From assembly GCA_003175695.1 (NCBI GenBank), contig PSRA01000258.1:62001-126000 (forward strand): a stretch of 64,000 nucleotides of DNA, given 5' to 3'. The position numbers were made by a program, and so were the translations under genes. This DNA comes from Bacteroidota bacterium. Its GTDB lineage: Bacteria; Bacteroidota; Bacteroidia; Chitinophagales; Chitinophagaceae. This document shows, piece by piece, positions 19,077 through 28,925 of the stretch (positions are counted from its first letter, which is position 1; the number at the start of each line of letters is the position of its first letter). Below the pieces are notes generated by a model. The model worked only from the letters and a program-made list of their open reading frames with translations, made no database searches and was not told the DNA's origin.

Positions 19077-19415
19077 ATGAAAAAACTTATGCAAATTGGG
19101 ATAGCACTTCTGATCAGCCTGGCCTTCGCTCAAATCTCTTACAGTCAGAAAACTGACACGGCCAAACAAAGTGCTCCAAAGATTTACTTTATCATCACTG
19201 CAGGTGACCAGATCAATGCGTTCTTCAACGACAAACCTGTCGAAGCCTCAACTATTGACGACTTCAATACCTACGTTCAAACGAATATTAAGAGTCTGAA
19301 AGATTCCTGGGTTATTGTCACTGGAAAGCCCAAGACGGGGACATATGACGATGTCATGAAAACGCTGAAGAGATATAAGTTCAAGCATATCTCTACCAAT
19401 CTTAAAGATCTATAA
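19077..19415 (+). CDS. Hypothetical exported protein
   Basis: MKKLMQIGIALLISLAFAQISYSQ signal peptide; unrecognised domain. Confidence 0.6.
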   Translation: MKKLMQIGIALLISLAFAQISYSQKTDTAKQSAPKIYFIITAGDQINAFFNDKPVEASTIDDFNTYVQTNIKSLKDSWVIVTGKPKTGTYDDVMKTLKRYKFKHISTNLKDL

Positions 19416-20660
19416 TCCTTCCGCCATAACGGCCTCAAATATCTGCTGGCGAATTGGTCCGACATTATAGTATTCGCCGTTTTTTGATAGTCCCATATTT
19501 TCTCTGTTAATGAGAAGAATGATCGAAATGCCTGATTGAGGGACTACAACGATACTGGTCCCCGTGAATCCAGTATGACCAAAACTTCCTTCAGGTGCAT
19601 TCTTCATAAATGAGTTGGTATTGTCCATCATCCAACCGAGCCCATTTTTGAATTTGTCTTTTTGGAGAAACAAATCAATCGTTTTTTCTGAAATGAATTG
19701 TCCGTACGTTGTTTTGCCTCTGTTCATCAGCATGTCGACGAGCTTTTGAATATCATTTGCAGTGGAGAACAATCCCGCGGCACCTGATATTCCTCCATTG
19801 GCGTACCATGCGTTGCCATCATCCACCTCGCCCTTCAAAATGTAGGTTCGCCAACCATTCCAACTCTTTGGATCTATTTCTTTAACAGTGAAACCCAACG
19901 AAGAATCATAGACCATTCGTTTTTCATATGGATTGCCAGGACCCGTGGCTGCAATCTTGGTGAATTTCTTTGTTTGCAGGGGATTGTATGTCGTATGATC
20001 CATTCCCAGAGGTAAAAAAATATTCTCTTGCATGAATTGTTGTAATGGTAAGACAGATACTTTTTCTATGATTTCGCCTAGTATCACAAATCCCAGATCG
20101 CTATAATGTCTTTCTGCTCCAACTGGGTATTTCAAAGGCAATTCACCAATGAGCTTGAATGTTTCCTCTTTGTTTTTACTGCGGTAGTACAACGGATACC
20201 AATCATATAGTCCGGCCGTATGGGTAAGCAGGTGTCGGATTGTGATTGAGCTTTTGTCCTTGCTATTGAAAGCGGGTATAAATTTTCCTACAGGATCATC
20301 AACATTCAAACGTCCCCTGTCTACAAGAATCATAATGGAGGTGGTTGTTCCAACTACTTTCGTCAAGGATGCGATGTCAAAAAGATGCTCAGTTGACATC
20401 ATTTCGGGCGGATTCAAAAGCTGATGCCGCTCATTGTATTTATACGCATATCCATATGCATTAGTATAAATTATGTGGCCGTCCTTTTTGATTTGAATGA
20501 CTGCTCCTGGGATCTTGTCGGTATCCACCTGGCTTTGCAGAATGTTATCGATTCTGACGATCAGGCGTGACCTGGTGGCGAAGGATTGATTGTCCTGGCT
20601 GATCGATTGTGGAAAGAAGGCAACTATACAAGTGAGGAATAACAGAAAGCGCCTGGCCAT
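19410..20660 (-). CDS. Beta-lactamase (class C fold) family serine hydrolase
   Basis: SxxK in FDIASLTKVVGTTTSIMILVDRGRLNVDDPV; HLLTHTAGLYDWYP; YSDLGFVILGEI; GHTGFTGTSIVV. Confidence 0.92.
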   Translation of the reverse strand: MARRFLLFLTCIVAFFPQSISQDNQSFATRSRLIVRIDNILQSQVDTDKIPGAVIQIKKDGHIIYTNAYGYAYKYNERHQLLNPPEMMSTEHLFDIASLTKVVGTTTSIMILVDRGRLNVDDPVGKFIPAFNSKDKSSITIRHLLTHTAGLYDWYPLYYRSKNKEETFKLIGELPLKYPVGAERHYSDLGFVILGEIIEKVSVLPLQQFMQENIFLPLGMDHTTYNPLQTKKFTKIAATGPGNPYEKRMVYDSSLGFTVKEIDPKSWNGWRTYILKGEVDDGNAWYANGGISGAAGLFSTANDIQKLVDMLMNRGKTTYGQFISEKTIDLFLQKDKFKNGLGWMMDNTNSFMKNAPEGSFGHTGFTGTSIVVVPQSGISIILLINRENMGLSKNGEYYNVGPIRQQIFEAVMAEGL

Positions 20661-20663
20661 ATC

Positions 20664-21239
20664 TTACTGCCTGCCGGATTTAGAGTTATTCGTACTATGG
20701 TAATACACCGGGTAACTCGATCTTTCCGCCCGGATGCTGCCTGAAATCGAAAAGGTGCCAGCATCGTTTATGTACATCAGGCCCATTTGAACTCCCGGAT
20801 TGATTCCAATACTATATGGGTTGCCATACAAGCCCGAGTAGGATTTATTAATGGAGGGATTCATAAACGTCTGGGAAAAGTTGGTGTAGGTAGGTGCAAC
20901 GTAAACACCTCCGAAGCCATAGAGATTATTATTTATTTTTCGGCTTACTTGAACGCCTATGGGGGCTGATAGCACAAATGCATTTCCCCATGGATAGAAA
21001 GCAGATCCCGCCTGAAGGGCCATGTATTTGCTTACAAACCATTTTTGATTGGATGCACCGCTTGATATGCCAGGAATATTTTCTGGCAAGGGTGTCCATT
21101 GAATGAAATTTGAATTGTAGAAGGAGGGGGCAAAGTAAGTTTGGGCCTTTGTGTTTAGGCAAAAAAACAACCCCACCATCCCCAAAATAACTTGCAGCCT
21201 ATACTTTGGAAAGCTGTGATCAGATTGTATGTTTTGCAT
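20664..21239 (-). CDS. Hypothetical exported protein
   Basis: Hydrophobic N-terminus ending in TKAQ; beta-rich; 3 bp upstream of the serine hydrolase on the same strand. Confidence 0.55.
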   Translation of the reverse strand: MQNIQSDHSFPKYRLQVILGMVGLFFCLNTKAQTYFAPSFYNSNFIQWTPLPENIPGISSGASNQKWFVSKYMALQAGSAFYPWGNAFVLSAPIGVQVSRKINNNLYGFGGVYVAPTYTNFSQTFMNPSINKSYSGLYGNPYSIGINPGVQMGLMYINDAGTFSISGSIRAERSSYPVYYHSTNNSKSGRQ

Positions 21240-21777
21240 GCCTCAATTTACGAAAGGATATCCTTAACTCGCCATTTGTGATTAAATTTTAACTCTCCTG
21301 GCGCGGGTGTACCCGCAGGGTGCCTGATTTAGAAAACGCTAAGCCCCACTGCCCAGCGGGAATGCTGCCCCGGATGCGTGAGATAATCGCCCAAACACAA
21401 ATCCCCATTTTGCAAATTTGTTCCTTTGCACAGGAAGACCATTATGGCCTAAGCATTGGAGAAAAAAATCGAAGGATAATATGGTAGAAGGAGGATGAAA
21501 GCTAAAATCTCGAAGGACGCATCGTCGTGTATTCGTGGATCCTTTTTGACCAATTGCCCTATAGAATCCAGCAGGTGAAAAGTGAGACGCAACATTGCAG
21601 AAGACAGAACAAATGCCGGGCTCCAGACAAAACTTTTCAGAGAAATCTTCCAATTCGCACAGTTCCTGTATCAAAAGCGAACAGTTTACCCAGCAAACTG
21701 CATCCTAAATTCCTTACATAGAGCCTTTTAGAATCCGGCACCTTCTTAGCAATTATGATTGTTGTTAAAATATCTTC

Positions 21778-24159
21778 ATGATCAATTATCTTAAAACCGG
21801 CTGGCGGTTTGTTAGAAAAAACCGGGCAACTTCCATCATTAATATCGGCGGACTGGCTGTAGGAATGACTGTCGCGATTCTGATAGGTCTTTGGGTATGG
21901 GATGAAGTCTCATTCGACCATAATAACAAAAATCACGAGCGGATTGCCCAGGTATGGCAAAATGGAATCGTGAATGGTGAAACCAACAGCTGGATCGTTC
22001 TTCCGATGCCACTCAGCCAAACACTGCGAGATGAATATGGAAGTGATTTTTCAAAAGTGGTCATGACCTCCTGGAACGAGGCGCACGTTCTGAATGTATT
22101 TGATAAAAGATTCGTAAAAAATGGAACGTTCATGGAGGCTGATGGGCCTGCCTTATTTGATCTTCAAATGATCAAGGGAAGCATGCATTCAGTAAAAGGA
22201 CCGGAAGATGTTTTGATATCCTCTTCTTTGTCAAAAGCATTTTTTGGGGACAAGGATCCCGTCAACCAGGTAATACAATTCGATAATAAAAACAACCTGA
22301 AGGTAGTTGGCGTATATGAAAATACCCCGGCCAATTCTTATATGGCGGATGTAGATTACATCCTTCCCTGGAAGCTAAAACTAATCACAAATGATTGGCT
22401 CAATCATTTGGATAATCCATGGGGAATGAGTGGATTCAAAGTTTTTGTTGAACTCAATAAAAACTCAAATCTCGCTCAGGTATCAAGAAAAATAAGAGAT
22501 GTAAAATTGAATAAAGTTCATCCTGATGAGCGCAAATCCCAACCTGCACTGTTCCTTCATCCAATGGACAAATGGCATTTGTACGGAGATTTTCAAAATG
22601 GCGTCAATACGGGCGGAAGAATTCAATACGTTTGGCTTTTCTCTCTCATTGGAATTTTTGTATTGCTCCTCGCATGTATCAACTTTATGAACCTTAGTAC
22701 TGCCCGCTCGGAAAAACGCGCGAAAGAAGTCGGTATTCGCAAAGCAGTTGGTTCGTTACGGAGTCAGTTGGTCTCTCAATTCTTTAGAGAATCCATTTTG
22801 ATTGCTTCCATATCTGCTTTACTGGCTGTCTTTCTTGTTGGGCTGGCGCTGCCTGCTTTCAATGGTTTGGCAGACAAAAATATATCGATGCCAATTACTG
22901 ACCCCGTCTTTTGGGGATTGATGATAGTTTTTGTTATCATTACTGGCATTATTGCCGGTAGCTATCCCGCATTTTATCTTTCTTCTTTTAATCCGGTGAA
23001 GGTATTGAAGGGAACGTTTAAGGCGGGAAAGCTTGCCACCCTACCAAGAAAAATTCTTGTGGTCGCTCAATTCACTATCTCGGTTATATTGATTATCGGT
23101 ACCATCGTCGTTTTCCGTCAAATTCAATTTGCGCGAAACCGGCCGTTGGGTTATAACCAGAATGGATTGGTGCAGGTACAACAGCTGATGCCGGACGTGT
23201 TTAATCATTTTGATGCCGTGAAGGCGGATTTGATTAATAGCGGGGTCATTGTAGATATTACCGCTGCAGGTGCTCCAATGGACAATTACTGGAGTACAAA
23301 TGGTGGCATCAGTTGGCGAGGAAAAGATCCGAATCAGAGCGTTGATTTTCCAAACACGGGTATCGTTTACGATTATGGCCAAACCGTGGGTTGGCAATTT
23401 GTTGCGGGAAGGGATTTCAATCGTGAATACGGAACAGACACAGCAGCTTTCGTTGTCAATGAATCCTTTGCAAAATTTGCAGGGATCAAAAATATTTTGG
23501 GAGAAACTGTAAAATGGGACGATCGCCCGTTTCACGTTATTGGCATCATAAAAGATATGATGGTGGAGTCGCCTTACAATCAACCGAGACCGGCATTGTA
23601 TCATTTTGACAGGAGTTCCGGAGATTTCCTCATCTTCAAATTGAATCCTAAGAAATCTCCTAATGAGAGTTTGGCAGAAGTGGAAAAAGTTTTCAGGAAA
23701 TATAGCCCCAATCAAATATTTGAATTCAAGTTTGTCGACCAGGAATATGGAAAGAAATTCGAAGCTGAAGAACGCATAGGTAAACTTGCGTGTTGCTTTG
23801 CTATACTGGCAATCTTTATCAGTTGCATTGGATTATTTGGTATGGCTTCTTTCATGGCCGAACAACGAATTAAAGAGATTGGCATCCGGAAAGTGTTGGG
23901 CGCTTCGGTAGTGAATGTCTGGAAATTGCTCACCTGGGATTTTGCTGTGATGGTATTGATTTCGTTGTTCATTGCCGTTCCCCTGTCGTATTATTTCATG
24001 CACAATTGGCTTCAGAATTATTCGTATCGTGCAAGGCTGAGCTGGTGGATTTTTGCGGCCGCAGCATTTGGTGCTTTGCTGATAACAGTGTTGACGGTAA
24101 GTTATCAATCGGTACGGGCAGCATTAAGCAACCCGGTAAGAAATTTGAGAAGCGAGTAA
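21778..24159 (+). CDS. ABC transporter permease (MacB/FtsX type, two-module)
   Basis: MINYLKTGWRFVRKNRATSIINIGGLAVGMTVAILIGLW; ACINFMNLSTARSEKRAKEVGIRKAVG; EQRIKEIGIRKVLGASVVNVW. Confidence 0.93.
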   Translation: MINYLKTGWRFVRKNRATSIINIGGLAVGMTVAILIGLWVWDEVSFDHNNKNHERIAQVWQNGIVNGETNSWIVLPMPLSQTLRDEYGSDFSKVVMTSWNEAHVLNVFDKRFVKNGTFMEADGPALFDLQMIKGSMHSVKGPEDVLISSSLSKAFFGDKDPVNQVIQFDNKNNLKVVGVYENTPANSYMADVDYILPWKLKLITNDWLNHLDNPWGMSGFKVFVELNKNSNLAQVSRKIRDVKLNKVHPDERKSQPALFLHPMDKWHLYGDFQNGVNTGGRIQYVWLFSLIGIFVLLLACINFMNLSTARSEKRAKEVGIRKAVGSLRSQLVSQFFRESILIASISALLAVFLVGLALPAFNGLADKNISMPITDPVFWGLMIVFVIITGIIAGSYPAFYLSSFNPVKVLKGTFKAGKLATLPRKILVVAQFTISVILIIGTIVVFRQIQFARNRPLGYNQNGLVQVQQLMPDVFNHFDAVKADLINSGVIVDITAAGAPMDNYWSTNGGISWRGKDPNQSVDFPNTGIVYDYGQTVGWQFVAGRDFNREYGTDTAAFVVNESFAKFAGIKNILGETVKWDDRPFHVIGIIKDMMVESPYNQPRPALYHFDRSSGDFLIFKLNPKKSPNESLAEVEKVFRKYSPNQIFEFKFVDQEYGKKFEAEERIGKLACCFAILAIFISCIGLFGMASFMAEQRIKEIGIRKVLGASVVNVWKLLTWDFAVMVLISLFIAVPLSYYFMHNWLQNYSYRARLSWWIFAAAAFGALLITVLTVSYQSVRAALSNPVRNLRSE

Positions 24160-24191
24160 ATATTGTTTCATTTTCCGCGCCGGAAAGAAAT

Positions 24192-24278
24192 TTGACAGTT
24201 GTCAGTTGCGAGTTGAACAGTTCATCAGGAAGCAAGTTGCTTCCTAATTTCTGACAACTATCAACTGACAACTTTTTT
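24192..24278. repeat. Compound intergenic hairpin, family B, possible terminator
   Basis: 12-bp perfect arms AGTTGTCAGTTG (24197-24208) / CAACTGACAACT (24262-24273) followed by a T-run, enclosing a second hairpin GGAAGCAA-G-TTGCTTCC (24228-24244). Confidence 0.75.
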
Positions 24279-24298
24279 ATCTGTGTGGTTTTACGCCA

Positions 24299-24493
24299 AT
24301 GGAGGCTTTGATAAGTGCCACCGGAATAGGTGCCAGGACCATTGGGATAGAAAAACTTACGCTACCATTCAGCCAGGAAAATAGCCAATCTTGTGGTATT
24401 CGATGCGAACCGGCTCGTGATATTGAGAATTTGGACAGGGTAGATGTGGTGATTAAAAATGGAAGGATGTTCAATCAGCGGCGTCACGATTGA
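24299..24493 (+). pseudogene. Amidohydrolase-family C-terminal remnant
   Basis: ISATGIGARTIGIEK, then in another frame GKIANLVVFDAN, then back to DIENLDRVDVVIKNGRMFNQ: the ordered C-terminal signature of imidazolonepropionase/prolidase-type amidohydrolases with frame breaks. Confidence 0.6.
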
Positions 24494-24561
24494 ATTGTTT
24501 GTTAGTCTTGCAATAGGGAAAGTATGTAAATACAAGTACGTGGAATTCCAAGTTGCATAAA

Positions 24562-25644
24562 TCATGAAGAAAAACAGGAAATAGATTCTAATTTCTCCTT
24601 TATCAACTTATTCCATTTTTCCTGAGTGAGCGGACCATTTCCATGTCTTGTTTCAGCGTCATATTGTTCCTGCATTTTATCCAATTCATTTTGCTTGATT
24701 CTTTGTATTCTTTGTAATTCCGACGGAAACCCGTCCACGCTGAAAGTAAACTTCCGGATAGTGTCAACGAGTTCGCAGGCTTTGATCGCAGAAATATCGA
24801 AATGCCTTTGTTCATGCTCCAATGTTTCAGCGTTGCGGTGTTCGCTCCGGCACCAGGATTTTGATTTGCTGAAATTGGTTAAGACATATACATCGACAAA
24901 GATTTCATTGTTTGCAGTCCTTGCCGTGCTGTATTTCATCATCACGATACTGTAGGTAATTGCGACGGTTGAACCTGATTCCGTTGGCTTACCCTGGAAA
25001 TCGTCAAGAGTCAATGGCCTTTTGGGCGAATAAGAAATAATATCAGGATTGTCCAAATCCTGTTCCAGAGACACCTCTACCTTTATCGTCGGTTTTGTTC
25101 TTATGGCGAGGTAGTATGATTTATTCTTTGCCCACCATTCATCAAATTGCTGGAGCATAGTTTGCATGCTCCCCCGAATCAATTCTTCAATCAGCTTAGT
25201 AGCATCGCCCGTTGTTTCGGTAATGCCACCACCTGTTGTTTCAAATAACTTCGATGTGTCATGATAGAAAGCCAGCGAAATGGTCAATTCATTTTCAGTT
25301 TTCAGTCCTGACGTTCCATTTGCTACGACTTTGAATTTAGTGATATGCATTTCGATGGGGCTTGCAGAAGTATCTTGAATAACATTGTTGCGGATGAATT
25401 GAAACATGGCGCTGCTTGCACCGTTTTGTAAATTGAGAGTTTGGTTCTTTTTGCCAAGTAAGCCATTCTTGATCGACCCGATATTGCTTGTATCTGCCCG
25501 CTCATCCTTAACACTTGCAATAAAATAATTTTTTAATGGAGCAGAGATTTTTTCGTTCTTCAATGAAATGAATTTCACATCCTGTGCAAAAAGCGAAATA
25601 CTACCCAGAATCAAAATCAAAAGTGCGCCAGATATTTTGTTCAT
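24562..25644 (-). CDS. DUF922-like putative zinc-dependent protease with signal peptide
   Basis: MNKISGALLILILGSISLFAQ; LTLDDFQGKPTESGSTVAITYS; HExxH in ETLEHEQRHFDISAIKA. Confidence 0.6.
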   Translation of the reverse strand: MNKISGALLILILGSISLFAQDVKFISLKNEKISAPLKNYFIASVKDERADTSNIGSIKNGLLGKKNQTLNLQNGASSAMFQFIRNNVIQDTSASPIEMHITKFKVVANGTSGLKTENELTISLAFYHDTSKLFETTGGGITETTGDATKLIEELIRGSMQTMLQQFDEWWAKNKSYYLAIRTKPTIKVEVSLEQDLDNPDIISYSPKRPLTLDDFQGKPTESGSTVAITYSIVMMKYSTARTANNEIFVDVYVLTNFSKSKSWCRSEHRNAETLEHEQRHFDISAIKACELVDTIRKFTFSVDGFPSELQRIQRIKQNELDKMQEQYDAETRHGNGPLTQEKWNKLIKEKLESISCFSS

Positions 25645-25934
25645 TATTTGGCAAGATAAAAAATTCTCTGATCTGACGCGCCTGACGCAGGTATTCACGC
25701 ATGGTATTTGAGTCTTCCATTATCACGAACTTTCTGGCCCTGGGCATCAACCCGTGCCTGCAATAAACGGGAATTTGACCTCTGAATCAAATCGCCATTA
25801 TTGAAAACGTTAAAATTGAATTTTTTCTTCCCTTGATTCTGCAAATGATGAAGTGCTTCGTGATCGGGCAAGAGTGGAATGCCCTGCGAAAGATCCGGAC
25901 CAGGAGTAGCTTTTGTTTAGATCAACTGAATTAC

Positions 25935-28661
25935 TCAAATCAGTTGAATCGCTTTATCTATCGGGATTTTCCTGCCATTGGCGAATTCCGTGGCGAACAG
26001 ATCTTCACCCAGTTTTTGTTTGGTGTTAATAATCACCCATTGATAGAGGCAATGAGTGATATAGCCTGCTATAGGAGCAAGTGTATCGGCGGCACCCAAG
26101 ATGTTGGCCGCTTCCTTCTCCTTGCCGCTGGCTGCTGCGATGCCTGCGAATCCGAGCATTACGCCGACAGCAATTGACTTATCTCCGGATTCACGGGCGG
26201 CTTTTAATCCTAAGGAGAATTGCTGACGCGCGTTAAGCCATTCATTTTTTTTCATGAATGTGAAACCAAGTCCAATATGCATCCAACCCCTGACTGCTTT
26301 AATGCTGATATTGTCTAAGAGTGATATGCTCTCCGTAAATGCGGCCTCTGCTCCCGATATTTTTCCTGTCGTCAATAATAAGTTCCCTTTTTGCACCAGG
26401 GAAGTAGCCAACAGGAATTTGTACTCAAAATGCCTGCTTTTGGATTCGGTTTCTTCTATAAGAATTCTTGCCTTTTCGAATTCTCCCATTGCCATGCATC
26501 CTTCTGCCAGGAAATTTTTTCCTACTATAATGTTAAACTTGTCATTGAATTGCTCCGCTCCGCTGATACCCTCATTCAAAAATCTCATTGATGAAAAATC
26601 CTGAAGAATGAGACCGGAGATCCCACGCCAAATCATAGATCGGACTTTCTCTTTTCTGTCACCTGCTTTTTCATAGAACAAAATACTCTTATCCAAATCA
26701 GAGATAGAGCCAGGATAATCTGAAGCAAAAAATCGCAGAAGTCCGGAAGATTGAAACGTCAAGGCTTTTGTTTTTAAAGAAACGGAATCGTCATTTCCTT
26801 CTGGTGAATAGCGGTTATCCCAAATGCATGCTTTATCCAGGCATTGCACGGCTTCTGTAATTCTTCCACAAGTGACTGAAAGCATATTCAAAAAACAAAG
26901 AATTTTCCACGCACTTTCTAATTCGTTCTTCTTAAGAAGGTGTAAGAACCCGGCTAAAAAATTGTGGTAGTCGTGCTCAAAAACATGCGACCAACTTATC
27001 CATTGAGGTTCCCACATCTCTTTGACAATTTTTTCAGAGATGTCTACACAATACAATGCGTGTCGGGAGAAGACAGCATCAGTTTCTCCGGACGCGTTCA
27101 GCATTTCCAGTGCATATTCGCGAATCACTTGTAACATGTTGAAGCGGGTAGAAATAGTTGCCCCCACTCCTGCCAGGCTTTTGTAGCTGATTAATCCAAC
27201 ATCAACCAATTTTTCAGTTACTTCCAGAATGTCTCCGTCAAGGTCTTTATCAAAGAGTGTTACTTCTTCCGCAGATTCTAAAGTCCAGCCATCAGGGAAA
27301 GCCGACAGGCGTCGAAAAAATGACTTTCCTTTTTCATCGAGCAGGTGATAACTCCACTCAATCGTTGCTCGCATAGCTTGTTGCCTTTCCGGAAGATCAC
27401 GTGGGCCTCTGGATAGCATGTCCAGCATTTTTTTCATCCTGGCAAGTAATTCCAATGGCGGGAGGTATCTCGTTTTAATGGCAGCAAGTTCTATAGCTAA
27501 TGGCAATCCATCAACCTGGTTGACAATTTCAGCGATGGCTCGCAAATTCATTTCATCAAGTGGCAATGATGGATTAACTTCCTTTGCTCGCTGAATGAAC
27601 AATTGCACCGAGGGAAATTCCATGATGCCTTGTGTAGAAATGTACTGCTGTTCTATTGGGTTAGCAAGAGGCTGCAGTTGAAAAACATATTCCTCCCGGA
27701 TACGAAGGGGAATTCGACTTGTCACCAGGATTCTGATTGTCTTGCACTTGCTCATGAGCTCCGAGACGATCGTTCCGGCATCCACTATTTGCTCGAAATT
27801 GTCCAATAAAAGCAAGACTTGTTTGTCGGCGAGCCATTCAATCAAAGTTTCAAATATGGGTTGCTTGCCATTGTCGTAAATGCCGACTGCATGTGCTATT
27901 GTTGGCGTGAGCAATTGGCGGTCGGTGATGGACGCCAGGGCAACAAAATAAATTCCATCCTTGAATTGATTTTTTAGATCGGAAGCCAGTTGAATCGCCA
28001 TGGTCGTTTTTCCGGTTCCGCCAGTTCCTGTCAGGGTAACCAGGCTGATTTCCGGCGATTCCAACATATTCATCAATTCCAACATTTCTTTTTCTCTTCC
28101 TAACAATTTGTGCCGGAGAACCGGAATTGTTCCGGAAAGAATTGCTTTTTTCGGTTCCCGCTCCTCAGTGTTTGGCAGGTCAAATTTTTCTGAAAGCAAC
28201 AAGGCAAGGTCATTTTCAATCAAGTACATTAGTTCATTGGCGGTAGAGAAGTTTTTATAACTTACGGTGTCACTCTCTTGAATATGCGAAAGCAGTTTTT
28301 TTAATGGTTCCTGCCGATCAGAACTTGATTTTTTAATGTAAATCAATTTGGGCTTCCCTTCAGATAAACGGTATTCATCTTCCAGGCCTGAAATTTCCAT
28401 GTCGGGAGCAATCCATCCATAGCTATTATAATAAATGCCAATAAAAACCTGGCTTTGTTCCAGATATGATCGGTAAAGATCCCGGGGTGGATGTGGTCTT
28501 GCACCTAACTCAAATAGGACGGGTATCAGTCGAAGATGTGAAATGGCTTCTTGGGCAGCCTTTCGTTCCTCTTCCAACTCATGAATAGTTGAACTGATAA
28601 AAACCCGAATTCGCTGGTCAGGTGTTTTAATCTTACTGATAAGTTGGGTCCGTTGATCCAT
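25935..28661 (-). CDS. DUF4062 - NB-ARC (STAND NTPase) - TPR protein
   Basis: N-term RIRVFISSTIHELEEERKAAQEAI..YNSYGWIAPDMEISGLEDEYRLS; Walker A GTGGTGKTT; Walker B QVLLLLDNFEQI; ILVTSR; GLPLAIELAA; TPR-like helical C-terminus. Confidence 0.88.
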   Translation of the reverse strand: MDQRTQLISKIKTPDQRIRVFISSTIHELEEERKAAQEAISHLRLIPVLFELGARPHPPRDLYRSYLEQSQVFIGIYYNSYGWIAPDMEISGLEDEYRLSEGKPKLIYIKKSSSDRQEPLKKLLSHIQESDTVSYKNFSTANELMYLIENDLALLLSEKFDLPNTEEREPKKAILSGTIPVLRHKLLGREKEMLELMNMLESPEISLVTLTGTGGTGKTTMAIQLASDLKNQFKDGIYFVALASITDRQLLTPTIAHAVGIYDNGKQPIFETLIEWLADKQVLLLLDNFEQIVDAGTIVSELMSKCKTIRILVTSRIPLRIREEYVFQLQPLANPIEQQYISTQGIMEFPSVQLFIQRAKEVNPSLPLDEMNLRAIAEIVNQVDGLPLAIELAAIKTRYLPPLELLARMKKMLDMLSRGPRDLPERQQAMRATIEWSYHLLDEKGKSFFRRLSAFPDGWTLESAEEVTLFDKDLDGDILEVTEKLVDVGLISYKSLAGVGATISTRFNMLQVIREYALEMLNASGETDAVFSRHALYCVDISEKIVKEMWEPQWISWSHVFEHDYHNFLAGFLHLLKKNELESAWKILCFLNMLSVTCGRITEAVQCLDKACIWDNRYSPEGNDDSVSLKTKALTFQSSGLLRFFASDYPGSISDLDKSILFYEKAGDRKEKVRSMIWRGISGLILQDFSSMRFLNEGISGAEQFNDKFNIIVGKNFLAEGCMAMGEFEKARILIEETESKSRHFEYKFLLATSLVQKGNLLLTTGKISGAEAAFTESISLLDNISIKAVRGWMHIGLGFTFMKKNEWLNARQQFSLGLKAARESGDKSIAVGVMLGFAGIAAASGKEKEAANILGAADTLAPIAGYITHCLYQWVIINTKQKLGEDLFATEFANGRKIPIDKAIQLI

Positions 28662-28925
28662 CTGGATTAGCTAAAGTAAATTCGAATCATTAAATAGTGA
28701 GGTAGGCGACGAAAGTTTTCTAGAGAGACGTTGGATTCTTAATTGACAGAAGATATAGTCAAATTACGACATTTTTTTCACTGCTGCTGTTGTTCCGCAG
28801 TGCATTTGGGTCTTGCATCATTTGCGATGTTCGCGCCTCACCGGACATTTCGGACCTGACCGAGAGTCCGAGTAAGCCACGAGTAAGTATATACTATCTT
28901 TATACCAGAATAACACGAAGTAACA

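Noticed and set aside
21303-21316. Short perfect inverted repeat GCGGGTGTACCCGC
   Set aside because: Only a 6-bp stem without a T-run; not distinctive enough to call.
21339-21674. 111-aa minus ORF upstream of the second ABC permease
   Set aside because: Cys-rich, no signal or domain recognised; not supportable.
23041-23715. 224-aa minus-strand ORF
   Set aside because: Fully antisense to the ABC permease at 21778..24159, with no recognisable motif.
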